Positions 20,253 through 27,746 are shown, counted from the stretch's first letter. The stretch: 64,000 nucleotides of DNA from Variovorax sp. MHTC-1 (GCF_003984645.1 NZ_RWKI01000004.1:1-64000); one strand, 5' to 3'. Notes: generated by a model not told the origin, from the sequence alone. Numbers and translations: made by a program.

Positions 20253-20303
20253 TGCAGCCCAGCGCCGGCCGCGTCTTCGGAACGCTGGATCAGCTCGATC
20301 TTG
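20249..20303 (-). pseudogene. Remnant of the native gloA 3' end
   Basis: On the minus strand this stretch reads (C)[17 protein letters not shown] then TAA. The same KIELIQR peptide closes the intact GloA at 22849-23295, but there every codon after the shared 9-bp core differs (GAA CTT ATA CAA AGA versus GAG CTG ATC CAG CGT). The remnant uses GC-rich codons like the surrounding chromosome and ends 4 bp inside the HAD gene. It is best read as the original end of gloA, cut off when the element at 20304-22939 entered. The interpretation rests on the sequence match, not on a comparison genome. Confidence 0.75.
20295..20303. repeat. Left copy of the putative attachment core
   Basis: TCGATCTTG on the plus strand (CAAGATCGA within the KIE codons on the minus strand). 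The same 9 bp occur at 22931-22939 in the same orientation and same codon position of gloA, 2,636 bp apart. Confidence 0.65.
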
Positions 20304-20627
20304 CAGGAGGTGGATGGACGGTGTGCTTCAAGCACCCATGTATGTTTGTAGCGCTCATCCCGCACATGTTGGCGGCGTTCATCTGGCGTGGTCGAGCGTG
20401 TAGACAGTCACGGTGACGCCAACCATCCGCGCAGGTTCTCGCCCTCTGCTTCGGACACGATGGAAAACCGCACCGCGTGCTCCTCGGGCGAGCAGAGCCA
20501 TGCGACGCCGATCCCAGCGAAGAGGCGGCCCGGCGATACTTGAGGGACTTGGTCATATATTGCGTGCCTGCATCAGTGACGCACAACGACGCGATCTTGT
20601 GGGTTTGGGCAAACATAAGGTCTATGG
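20304..20627. other. Non-coding or degenerate left arm of the element
   Basis: No convincing gene. On the minus strand three overlapping short frames look protein-like when read in turn: one of 54 codons ending at 20408 (GRLFAGIGVAWLCSPEEHAV, then ENLRGWLASP), one ending VTVTVYTLDHAR, and one (TPDERRQHVRDERYKHTWVL) that runs through the core into the gloA remnant. This could be an old gene broken by two frameshifts. The longest ATG frame (20290-20616) is rich in Cys, His, Arg and Ser and looks spurious. Confidence 0.4.
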
Positions 20628-21437
20628 TTAGCGCAGGACCTGCTCAAAGGCGTACCGGCACGTTGCCTGGATCTGTTCCGGGGAGAGGTTGCGATCCGCT
20701 GGGATGCGCGCGGCGTCGCGAACCATGTCGTTGACTTCAGCGAATGTCTGCGCACTGAGCTTTCGCACTTCGTCGGCCAAGTCTCCAAGCGCGGGCGCGA
20801 CACGCGCACGCCAGTGCTCATTGAATTCATCCAGCAGGGCGCCGAAGAGTTCGATCGTGTCGTAGATGTACAGCACGTCCTGGGCTCTTTTGTTGGCGGG
20901 TCGATATTGCTGGATCAGGAACTTCTGGACCATAAAGCACAGCGGGTTGGCCACCTGCACATCCATGCGCGCCGGCAGGGGAATGCCTTCTTGTGGTCCC
21001 AGGCTGGTCACCCAGGGATCGACGAGTAGGACGTCCAAGTGTCGGATCTTCTGCGCTGAAATGCCTGCCTTCGCCATGGTCGCGTCGGCTTCGCCACTTC
21101 GTTTGCGGCCGCTTCCCGCCAGGGGTGTGAGGAACTCGGCATAGAAGCCGCCGGCGTCGTCGCCAAGCGTGTAGTGCGCCGCCGGTGGTCGATGGTCGCC
21201 GCTCAACTCCTCCTGGAAGCCATGCTGCATCAGCGCCCGCTTGATGTCGCCTTCTATGGGCTCCTTGCTGGCAAAGGCGAGGTCTGTGTCGCGGGTGAAC
21301 ACCGGCTGATAGTCCGGGCGATTTGCCCTCGGGTCCAGCCGGTGCAGGCGATGGCCCCACCCGCCGATGAATATCAGTTGTTGGCGCCAAGGAGCCAGTG
21401 CCTGCACAAGTTTCGCAAAGGCCTCTAGGTCGTTCAT
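20628..21437 (-). CDS. Nucleotidyltransferase-fold protein, AbiEii-like putative toxin
   Basis: 269 residues. The N-terminal part has the nucleotidyltransferase pattern: FIGGWGHRLH (Gly25-Gly26), then FTRDTDLAF with the Asp50-x-Asp52 metal pair, as in MNT/AbiEii proteins. The middle has LDVLLVDPWV and a Lys/Arg-rich helix, MVQKFLIQQYRPANKRAQDVLY, which resembles the conserved Lys-and-KDxxD region of AbiEii. It starts 5 bp after the AbiEi-like gene, so they form one operon. In AbiE systems the transferase is toxic and modifies RNA or proteins; that role is inferred here from context and motifs. Unlike the host genes, its codons are less GC-biased. Confidence 0.75.
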   Translation of the reverse strand: MNDLEAFAKLVQALAPWRQQLIFIGGWGHRLHRLDPRANRPDYQPVFTRDTDLAFASKEPIEGDIKRALMQHGFQEELSGDHRPPAAHYTLGDDAGGFYAEFLTPLAGSGRKRSGEADATMAKAGISAQKIRHLDVLLVDPWVTSLGPQEGIPLPARMDVQVANPLCFMVQKFLIQQYRPANKRAQDVLYIYDTIELFGALLDEFNEHWRARVAPALGDLADEVRKLSAQTFAEVNDMVRDAARIPADRNLSPEQIQATCRYAFEQVLR

Positions 21438-21442
21438 ATGTG

Positions 21443-22582
21443 TCAGCTTTCGACAATCGGCGAAAGAACTTTCTCGTAGATTAGGTGGGCTTGCTCAGCG
21501 CCCCGCGTCGGATGGTGCATGGTGTCCAGCCATGTCTGGATGACGTCGGTCACCTTGAGCCCGTTTCGATCGACGGCCCCTCTGAACGTCGATTGCGGAA
21601 AAGGCGCTTGCCGCAGGATCAGGTCCGGCCGTTCGACCGGATGGGCCATCAGCCCAGACCAGTCCGACGCACCCACCTGAGGCAGCTTGCGGACGTAGAC
21701 GTACGGGGGCACGCCGCTCACGTGCCCGAAATGCAGTTCATCGGCAGCGGCAAAAAGCCCTAGACAGGCGTCTTCCGGATGCTTTCCCAGCAACCCTCGG
21801 ATTTGCGGGGGGACCGGGGCTCTGAGAAGAAAGCGGCATGGCATCTCCGGACAGGAACGCATCGCGGCGGCGCCCCAGCGGCGAAACAGTTCTTTGCGGC
21901 GGACGAGCTTCAGATAGGGGGATGAATCGCTCAGGTATCCCTCGCTGCGCAATTGCTGCAGGAATCGGGATGCGCTCATGGCGGAGACCTGCGCAGCTTC
22001 GGCCAGATCGGAGCCGCTCCGAAACTTCTTTCCCGGGGCGTTCAGCAGGTCCTCGGGCAGCTCCCGTGCCAGGAGGAGCTTCAGCATCCACTGGTTGAGA
22101 TCCGAGAACAGATTGATGGCCTGCGGCGGGTGAATAGCGGCAGAGCGTCTGTGTGCTTCCGGTAAACGATTCAGTTCTTGGAGCGCCGCGCCACTGAAAT
22201 ATTGTTCGCCGCGTCCGGAAATGAGGCCGACAGGCACATCCTTCGCGAATCTCTGGGCAAACGAATCCACGTGCTTTGCCAAAGACGGGGATGCCTCTGG
22301 CACATGGACGATCGCGAGGGGGAGGGCGTTGTTGAAGTATTTGGCCGCGGCCTGGGCTTGAAGAATCGCCATCGAGAGCACCGGTAGCACGCGGTCTGGG
22401 CGGCTTTCGGAGACCGCCTTGATCTCGACAATGAACCGTTGCTTCCCGCGCCGGATGATCAAGTCTGCGCCGTCTGGGACGTGAGGCGGCACTTCCACGG
22501 ACCAGTCGTGGGACCGGAAGAAGTCGGCAACGTACTTCTCGGCAGGCGCTATGCGCCTGTTTGGCGACAGAGGGGCTGGCAT
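21443..22582 (-). CDS. PD-(D/E)XK-like/winged-helix/AbiEi-like regulator, putative antitoxin
   Basis: 379 residues in three parts. Residues 10-130 resemble a restriction-endonuclease fold: Glu15, Asp40 in DGADLII, then VEIKAV with Glu53-x-Lys55, and a following helix with Gln75/Gln77. Residues 186-230 form a winged helix (SGSDLAEAAQVSAMSASRFL). The C-terminal 140 residues end in VTDVIQTWLDTMHHPTRGAEQA, close to the AbiEi antitoxin pattern. An AbiEi-type antitoxin normally binds its own promoter, which fits the triple palindrome at 22598-22647. The nuclease-like domain may be inactive DNA binding or active. The ATG at 22582 lacks a good ribosome site and follows an out-of-frame ATG at 22595. 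Confidence 0.75.
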   Translation of the reverse strand: MPAPLSPNRRIAPAEKYVADFFRSHDWSVEVPPHVPDGADLIIRRGKQRFIVEIKAVSESRPDRVLPVLSMAILQAQAAAKYFNNALPLAIVHVPEASPSLAKHVDSFAQRFAKDVPVGLISGRGEQYFSGAALQELNRLPEAHRRSAAIHPPQAINLFSDLNQWMLKLLLARELPEDLLNAPGKKFRSGSDLAEAAQVSAMSASRFLQQLRSEGYLSDSSPYLKLVRRKELFRRWGAAAMRSCPEMPCRFLLRAPVPPQIRGLLGKHPEDACLGLFAAADELHFGHVSGVPPYVYVRKLPQVGASDWSGLMAHPVERPDLILRQAPFPQSTFRGAVDRNGLKVTDVIQTWLDTMHHPTRGAEQAHLIYEKVLSPIVES

Positions 22583-22597
22583 GTGAGGGGCTCATCT

Positions 22598-22647
22598 AAC
22601 ACGGCCATTTTATTTAACATGGCCGTGTTGTCAACCATGGCCATGTT
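22598..22647. promoter_or_regulatory. Three phased palindromic operators of the AbiE-like operon
   Basis: Three copies of a palindrome close to AACAYGGCCRTGTT: 22598-22611 (AACACGGCCATTTT), 22616-22629 (AACATGGCCGTGTT, symmetric except two positions) and 22634-22647 (ACCATGGCCATGTT). The GG|CC centres are at 22604/5, 22622/3 and 22640/1, exactly 18 bp apart. They cover the -10, spacer and -35 of the promoter, so binding should block transcription. The winged-helix protein encoded just downstream is the natural candidate. Confidence 0.75.
22607..22634 (-). promoter_or_regulatory. Sigma-70 promoter of the AbiE-like operon
   Basis: On the minus strand a perfect -35 TTGACA (22629-22634), a 16-bp spacer and -10 TAAAAT (22607-22612) give an expected start near 22600 and a leader of about 18 nt before the ATG at 22582. 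All parts of the promoter are covered by the operator array. Confidence 0.65.
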
Positions 22648-22808
22648 ATCGGCTCAGCCGCGAGTCGTCAAAGCCCAGTATGCACAGGACAGCGCGCGAG
22701 CAGACGCGTTCGGTAGAAGTCAGAAAGCGCGAGCGGCAAGTGTGGGTTGTCCTCTGCCATGTAGCGCAACCATGCCATGCCATGCGATTCGTGACGCCAC
22801 CGAGCAAC

Positions 22809-22850
22809 AAAAAAGCACTGCTTGCGCGGCCCCTTTCATTCTAAAGTGCT
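22809..22850 (-). terminator. Probable terminator of gloA supplied by the element
   Basis: On the minus strand AGCACT (overlapping the gloA stop) pairs with AGTGCT after a 25-nt loop, followed by six T. The stem is only 6 bp and the loop long, so efficiency is uncertain. The other sequence from 22653 to 22808 holds no gene; it has a CATGC triplet repeat at 22771-22785. Confidence 0.45.
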
Positions 22851-23295
22851 ATGCGCTGCGCAGCGGATCGGCGTTCTTGGCGGCTGAATGGCGGCTGTCG
22901 TCGTAAGTTGTTGATTCTCTTTGTATAAGTTCGATCTTGTAGCCGTCCGGATCGGTCACGAAGGCGATCACGGTGGTGCCGCCCTTGACCGGGCCGGCCT
23001 CGCGCGTGACGTTGCCGCCCGCGGCCTTGATCTTTTCGCAGGCCGCGTAGGCATCGGGCACGCCGAGCGCAATGTGGCCGTAGGCCGTGCCGAGCTCGTA
23101 GCTTTCGGTGCCCCAGTTGTAGGTCAGCTCGATCTCGGCCTGCGCCGGATTGCCCTCGTAGCCGACGAAGGCCAGGCTGTACTTGTATTCGGGATTCTCC
23201 GAAGTGCGCAGCAGTTGCATGCCGAGCACCTGGGTGTAGAAGTCGATCGAGCGCTGGAGATTGCCAACGCGCAGCATGGTGTGGAGAAGTCGCAT
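22849..23295 (-). CDS. gloA: Lactoylglutathione lyase (glyoxalase I) with replaced C-terminus
   Basis: 148-residue metal enzyme that converts the methylglyoxal-glutathione adduct to S-lactoylglutathione. The family core is intact: [26 protein letters not shown] with the first His ligand, EIELTYNW with the first Glu, YGHIALGV with the second His, and [15 protein letters not shown] with the last Glu. From LIQR onward the codons are AT-rich and the tail [22 protein letters not shown] is atypical. The native tail survives at 20249-20303, so this gene was repaired in frame by the element's end. Activity should be kept because all four ligands are upstream of, or within, the shared peptide. Confidence 0.93.
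   Translation of the reverse strand: MRLLHTMLRVGNLQRSIDFYTQVLGMQLLRTSENPEYKYSLAFVGYEGNPAQAEIELTYNWGTESYELGTAYGHIALGVPDAYAACEKIKAAGGNVTREAGPVKGGTTVIAFVTDPDGYKIELIQRESTTYDDSRHSAAKNADPLRSA
22931..22939. repeat. Right copy of the putative attachment core
   Basis: TCGATCTTG on the plus strand, inside the KIE codons of the intact gloA. It matches 20295-20303 exactly; immediately to the left the two sequences diverge at synonymous codon positions while still encoding LIQR. Confidence 0.65.
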
Positions 23296-23338
23296 CTCGT
23301 GGGGTGGTGCAGAGTGGTTGTCGCCGGCGATTGTCGGT

Positions 23339-24034
23339 TCAGGCGCGGCCGGCGAGTGTCAGCAAATGCGCTTCGTGCTTCTGCAGGAAGGCACGCAGGT
23401 GCTGCGGATACTCGGGCACCACGGCATGGCGCACGCTGGGGCGCTCCGACAGCGCCCGGCGCCAGGCGCGCACCTTCGGGGTCTTGTCGAAGATGTGCGA
23501 ATCGCTGATCTGGTCGAACACATCGAAGTAGCGAAAGATCGGCGCGAAGACCGCATCGACCAGGCTGAAGCGCGCGCCGGCGAAGTAGGGCCCATTGGGC
23601 AGTGCAGTCAGCGCGGTCTCGACGCGTTGGAACTTGGCGACGAGCGCCTGCCGCTTCTGCTCGAACACATCGGCATCCCGCGTGGTCTCGTAGCCCCACA
23701 GGTCCGCGAGGATCGCGGAGCCGAATTCCATCCACGCCCGGTGCTCGGCGCGCGCGAGCGGGTCTTCCGGGTGCAGCCGCGGGCCGGGCTGGGTTTCCTC
23801 GAGGTACTCGCAGATCACGTTGCTCTCGAAGAGCACGGCATCCTTGCCGTTCGGCTGCGGCACGCGCAGCAGCGGCACCTTGCCGAGCGGCGAGATCTCG
23901 AGGAACCAGTCCGGCTTCTGCGCGAGATCGATCACCACGCGTTCAAAGGGCACGTCCTTCTCAAGCAGCGCGATCGCGGCGCGCTGGACGTAGGGGCACA
24001 GCAGGTGGCTGACGAGGGTGAGTTGGGCGGTCAT
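23339..24034 (-). CDS. Glutathione S-transferase family protein
   Basis: 231 residues. The N-terminal thioredoxin-like domain has LLCPYVQRA with Cys13 in the position of Omega-type or stringent-starvation-like GSTs, and the glutathione-binding GKVPLLRVP followed by [12 protein letters not shown]. The C-terminal helical domain contains [19 protein letters not shown] thiol-transfer rather than conjugation activity is suggested by the Cys. The start at 24034 leaves the canonical N-terminus. It lies 43 bp upstream of gloA, also minus strand, so the two glutathione-related genes may be co-transcribed. Confidence 0.9.
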   Translation of the reverse strand: MTAQLTLVSHLLCPYVQRAAIALLEKDVPFERVVIDLAQKPDWFLEISPLGKVPLLRVPQPNGKDAVLFESNVICEYLEETQPGPRLHPEDPLARAEHRAWMEFGSAILADLWGYETTRDADVFEQKRQALVAKFQRVETALTALPNGPYFAGARFSLVDAVFAPIFRYFDVFDQISDSHIFDKTPKVRAWRRALSERPSVRHAVVPEYPQHLRAFLQKHEAHLLTLAGRA

Positions 24035-24116
24035 TCGTGCTTTCGTGTTGTTCAAGTGAATCGAAAGCGCGATTCTTGCGGGGCTCAAAAACCTTTTCTG
24101 AAAAAGCCCATGCGCG

Positions 24117-24803
24117 TCATTCCGCAGCGCTGCCGGTCCAACGCGTCAGCCGTCCGTTGTGCATGACGCCGACGTGGTCGGCCATCGCCTGCGCCTCGGC
24201 CTCGTTGTGCGTGACCAGCATGGCGGTCTGGCCAGCGGCCTTGAGGATCTCGCGCACCTCGGCCGTCAAGCGCTCGCGCGTGCCGGCGTCGAGGTTGGAA
24301 AAGGGCTCGTCGAGCAGCAGCAGGGCTGGCGCCGGCGCAAGCGCGCGCGCCAGTGCGATGCGCTGCTGCTGGCCGCCGGAGAGCTCGTGCGGATAGCGTT
24401 CGCCGGCCTCGGCCAGGCCGACCAGCGCGAGCATTGCCGCCACGCGTGCTTCGCGCTCCGCGCGCGCCAGCCGCCGCAGGCCGAAGCCCACGTTCTGCGC
24501 CGCCGTCAGATGCGGGAACAGCGCGTACTCCTGGAACATCATGCCGACGCGGCGCTGTTCGGGCGGCAGGTGGATGGTGGGCGACGACAACAGCTTGTCG
24601 CCGAGCCGGATCTGCCCCGCGCGCACCGGTTCGAAGCCCGCGATCGCGCGCAGCACCGTGGTCTTGCCGCAGCCCGAGGGACCGAGCAGGCAGCCGATGC
24701 GGCCGGCCTCGAGCGCGAGCGAGAAGCCGTCGACCACCGTGTGCAGCCCGCGCGCGCCTTCGTAGGCGATGCGTACGCTGTCGAGTTGCAAGCTTGCGCT
24801 CAT
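24117..24803 (-). CDS. fbpC: Fe(3+) ABC transporter ATPase, short FbpC-like
   Basis: 228-residue nucleotide-binding subunit. Walker A LLGPSGCGKTTVLRAIAG, Q-loop MFQEYALFPH, signature LSGGQQQRIALARAL, Walker B LLLLDEPFSNLD and the switch His (VTHNEAEA) are all present. FbpC proteins are usually about 350 residues; this one stops soon after the ATPase core and lacks the C-terminal regulatory domain, with no sign of a frameshift continuing the family sequence. It is the last gene of the fbpA-fbpB-fbpC set, 58 bp after the permease. Confidence 0.88.
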   Translation of the reverse strand: MSASLQLDSVRIAYEGARGLHTVVDGFSLALEAGRIGCLLGPSGCGKTTVLRAIAGFEPVRAGQIRLGDKLLSSPTIHLPPEQRRVGMMFQEYALFPHLTAAQNVGFGLRRLARAEREARVAAMLALVGLAEAGERYPHELSGGQQQRIALARALAPAPALLLLDEPFSNLDAGTRERLTAEVREILKAAGQTAMLVTHNEAEAQAMADHVGVMHNGRLTRWTGSAAE

Positions 24804-24861
24804 TGATTAACCTCCGCGCTTTGCGCTGCGGTGCTATTCGACTTGGGAGCGGCCCGGCGTC

Positions 24862-26502
24862 TCATGCGTAGACCCCTTCGGGCGCAGCGCCGAGGCGGTT
24901 GCGAGCCAGCAGGATCACCGGCAGGAGCCCGGCGAGCACGATCGCCAGCGCGGCGATGGCGCCTTCCTCGTAGGTGCCGCGCGCGGCCTCCGCGTAGAGC
25001 CAAGTCGCCAGCGTGTCGAAGTTGGCGGGCCGCAGCAGCAGGGTGGCCGGCAGCTCCTTCATGGCATCGACGAACACCAGCAGCGCGCCGGCGGCGATGG
25101 CCGGCTGCAGGAGCGGCAGGTGCACGCGGCGCAGCGTGCCGCCGGCCGTCTCGCCGAGCAGGCGCGAGGCCTGTTCGAGCGCCGGCGGGATGCGCGCCAG
25201 CCCGGCTTCGATGCCGCCGACCGGCATCGCGAGAAAGCGGATTGCGCAGGCCATGACGAGCACGATGCCCGCGCCCATCAGCGGCAGTCCCTCACTGCCC
25301 AGCAGCGCCCCGAGCGCGGCATCGAAAGCCAGCGCCGGCGTGAGCAGGCCGATGGCCAGCACCGTCCCCGGCAGCGCGTAGCCGAGCGTGGCGACCCGTG
25401 CCTGCCACCGGGCGCGGTTGACCGTCGAGCCTTGGCTGCGCACCGCCCAGGCCACCACGAGCCCGGCGGCGACGGCGGCCAGCGTCACGCCGGCGGCCAG
25501 TGCGAGGGTGTTGCCCAGGCTCGCGAGCAGCCCGTCGGAGATGCCGCCGCCCTGGCGCAGCCGCTTGGCCGTTTCCCAGACCAGGTAGAGCGCCGGCGCG
25601 ACGAAGCCGATCGCGACCGGCAGCGCCGCCGCGATGCTGGCCGCCCAGGCCGCTGCGCCGTGCAGGCGGCGCGGCTGGATCGCGCGCATGCGCTGCGCCG
25701 AGCCGAAGCGCTGGTGGCGCCGCCCGTTGCGTTCGAGCAGCACCAGCGCCACGACAACGATCAGCATGGCGCAGGCGATCTGCGCCGCTCCTGCCAGGTC
25801 GGAGCGCGTGATCCAGGTCGTGTAGACCGCGACCGTGAGCGTCTGGATGCCGAGGAATTCCGAAGCGCCGATGTCGTTGAGCGCCTCCAGCAGCGCCAGG
25901 CTCAGGCCCACGGCGAGCGCGGGCCGGGCGAGCGGCAGCGCGACGCGGAAGAAGGCGCCGCCGCGGCTTTCGCCCAGCGTGCGGGCCGCTTCCATCAGGT
26001 GGGCAGGCTGGGTCATGAACATGGCGCGCGCGGTCATGTAGACATAGGGGTAGAGCACGAAGCCGAGCACGAAGATCGCACCGGGCATCGAGCGCAGGTC
26101 GGGCAGGCGGAACTGGCGCGGGCTGTCGAAGCCCAGCGCCCAGCGGATCGCCCCTTGCACCGGGCCGATCGGGTGCAGCAGGTCGAGGTAGGCGAAGGCG
26201 ACGATGTAGGTCGGCATGGCCAGCGGCAGCAGCAGGGCCCAGTGCAGCACGCGTCGCCCCGGAAAGTCGCAGGCCGTCACCAGCCAGGCGCAGCCAGTGC
26301 CGATCACCAGCACCAGCACGCCCACGCCGGCCAGCAGCACCGCGGTGTTGATCGCGGCCTGCGGCAGCACGTGTTCCGCGAGGTGTGCCCAATGCTGCAG
26401 ACCCGAACCCAGCGCGAGCCAGGCCAGGCTCAGCACCGGCGCGAGCACGCCGAGGGCGATAAGAATCGACGCGGCCCGCCAGACGGGCCCAACCGCTTTC
26501 AT
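24862..26502 (-). CDS. fbpB: Fe(3+) ABC transporter permease, FbpB-like fused double permease
   Basis: 546-residue membrane protein made of two permease halves, about twelve helices in all. EAARTLGESRGGAFFRVALPLARPALAVG is the first EAA loop, and EQASRLLGETAGGTLRRVHLPLLQPAIAAG is the second. This two-domain arrangement is typical of FbpB/SfuB iron permeases. It lies between the binding protein gene (151-bp gap with hairpins) and the ATPase gene. Confidence 0.93.
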   Translation of the reverse strand: MKAVGPVWRAASILIALGVLAPVLSLAWLALGSGLQHWAHLAEHVLPQAAINTAVLLAGVGVLVLVIGTGCAWLVTACDFPGRRVLHWALLLPLAMPTYIVAFAYLDLLHPIGPVQGAIRWALGFDSPRQFRLPDLRSMPGAIFVLGFVLYPYVYMTARAMFMTQPAHLMEAARTLGESRGGAFFRVALPLARPALAVGLSLALLEALNDIGASEFLGIQTLTVAVYTTWITRSDLAGAAQIACAMLIVVVALVLLERNGRRHQRFGSAQRMRAIQPRRLHGAAAWAASIAAALPVAIGFVAPALYLVWETAKRLRQGGGISDGLLASLGNTLALAAGVTLAAVAAGLVVAWAVRSQGSTVNRARWQARVATLGYALPGTVLAIGLLTPALAFDAALGALLGSEGLPLMGAGIVLVMACAIRFLAMPVGGIEAGLARIPPALEQASRLLGETAGGTLRRVHLPLLQPAIAAGALLVFVDAMKELPATLLLRPANFDTLATWLYAEAARGTYEEGAIAALAIVLAGLLPVILLARNRLGAAPEGVYA

Positions 26503-26549
26503 ACCCCCACGCTCGGCACTTCGTGTCCTCGCTGGACGGGGCGCCGCGA

Positions 26550-26655
26550 GACGCGTCGCCTCTTCGGTCCGTCCAAGCCTGCGCAGGCAGGCTTGGAGCC
26601 GCGGGCCTCAGCCCCGCAGGGCCTGACGCGCCTTGGGGCGGCCCGGCGACGCGTC
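26550..26655. repeat. Nested inverted repeats between fbpA and fbpB
   Basis: An 11-bp perfect inverted repeat, GACGCGTCGCC (26550-26560) and GGCGACGCGTC (26645-26655, overlapping the fbpA stop), encloses a second hairpin of 9 perfect pairs, CCAAGCCTG/CAGGCTTGG (26573-26596, 6-nt loop). No T-run follows, so this is more likely an mRNA stability or partial attenuation element that lets the binding protein be made in excess. Confidence 0.55.
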
Positions 26656-27688
26656 ACTGGTCGAAACCGACCCTGTCCACCAGCGCGCTGGCCTGCTTGC
26701 GGTACTTGGCGATTTCGGTGATGGGAAGCGGGTCGACCTTCAGCTCGCCGATGCTGGAGGCGATGATCGAATCGAGCGCCACGCCCTTGCGCACCGGGTA
26801 CTCGTAGTTGGTTTCGGCATAGAAGGCCTGGGCCGGCTCCGACACCAGGAACTCGAGCAGCTTGACCGCGTTCGCGCGGTTCGGCGCGTTCTTCGCGACC
26901 GCCGCGCCGCTGATGTTGACGTGCGTGCCGCCGCTCTTGGCATTGGCGAAGGTCGGGCGGATCACCTTGATGGCGTCGCCCCACTTGCGCGCATCGCTGC
27001 CTTCCTTCGAAGCCTTCATCTGGCCCACGTAGTAGGAATTGGCCAGCCCGATGTCGCAGATGCCGCCGAGAATGTCGCGCGCCACGTCGCGGTCGCCGCC
27101 GGTGGCCTTGCGCGCCAGGTTGGCCTTGACGCCGCGCAGCCACTGCTCGGCCTTGGCTTCGCCGTCGTGCGCGATCATCGAGGCCACGAGCGCCGTGTTG
27201 TACGGATGCTGGCCGGAGCGGATGCAGACCTTGCCCTTGTACTTGGGATTCGCGAGATCCTCGTAGCGGAAGGAAGTGAGCGGCAGGCTCTTGTCGGCGT
27301 ACAGCACGCGCGCGCGCATCGACAGCGAGAACCACTGGCCGTCGGCGCCGCGCAGGTTGGCCGGGACGGCCGATTCCAGCGCCGCCGATTTCACCGGCTG
27401 GGTGACGCCGCCGTCGACCAGGTCCATCAGGTTGCCGATGTCCACCGTCATGAGCACGTCGGCCGGCGAACGGGTGCCTTCGGCCTTGACGCGCTCGAGC
27501 AGGCCGTCCTTCACGAACACCATATTGACCTTGACGCCGCTTTGCGTGCTGAAGGCGGTGATCAGGGGCTGGACAAGGCCGGGCTCGCGCGTGGTGTAGA
27601 GCGTGAGTTCCTCGGCCGCGTGGGCGGGCAGGGCGCCGGCCAGGCAGGCGGCGGCGATGCAGGTCAGCGCGCAAAGGCGAGCGGTCAT
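26654..27688 (-). CDS. fbpA: Fe(3+) ABC transporter periplasmic binding protein, FbpA/FutA-like
   Basis: 344 residues. A signal peptide (CALTCIAAACLAGALPAHA) precedes ELTLYTTREPGLVQPLITAFSTQSGVKV. PADVLMTVDIGNLMDLVD and GGICDIGLANSYYVGQM follow; the adjacent tyrosines of SYYVG match the iron-binding pair of the family. FutA-type proteins bind ferric iron in the periplasm and deliver it to FbpB. It is the first gene of the operon and has a Fur-like site 58 bp upstream. Confidence 0.93.
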   Translation of the reverse strand: MTARLCALTCIAAACLAGALPAHAAEELTLYTTREPGLVQPLITAFSTQSGVKVNMVFVKDGLLERVKAEGTRSPADVLMTVDIGNLMDLVDGGVTQPVKSAALESAVPANLRGADGQWFSLSMRARVLYADKSLPLTSFRYEDLANPKYKGKVCIRSGQHPYNTALVASMIAHDGEAKAEQWLRGVKANLARKATGGDRDVARDILGGICDIGLANSYYVGQMKASKEGSDARKWGDAIKVIRPTFANAKSGGTHVNISGAAVAKNAPNRANAVKLLEFLVSEPAQAFYAETNYEYPVRKGVALDSIIASSIGELKVDPLPITEIAKYRKQASALVDRVGFDQ

Positions 27689-27746
27689 GGGCTTCTCCAG
27701 AGTCGTTTGTAAAAAGCACCGGCGCTCATTCGTTTGCGAACGCCGA

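Larger units (their letters stand above)
20304..22939. mobile_element. 2.6-kb integrated element in gloA carrying an AbiE-like module
   Basis: The segment lies between two copies of a 9-bp core, displaces the native gloA end, and supplies a synonymous replacement end for gloA with its own terminator (22809-22850). This is the usual footprint of site-specific integration into a gene's 3' end. Inside are only the two AbiE-like genes, their promoter, and about 320 bp of degenerate sequence at the left. Base composition is visibly less GC-rich than the flanks and codons such as ATA, AGA and CTT appear. No integrase, transposase or terminal inverted repeat is seen, so it may be non-autonomous or a remnant of something larger. 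Confidence 0.65.

Noticed and set aside
20290..20616. 108-codon minus-strand ATG frame in the left arm of the element
   Set aside because: No ribosome site, Cys/His/Arg/Ser-rich composition, and another frame over the same DNA looks more protein-like.
22771..22785. Three tandem CATGC units
   Set aside because: Too short to be meaningful on its own and unrelated to the operator centres at 18-bp spacing.
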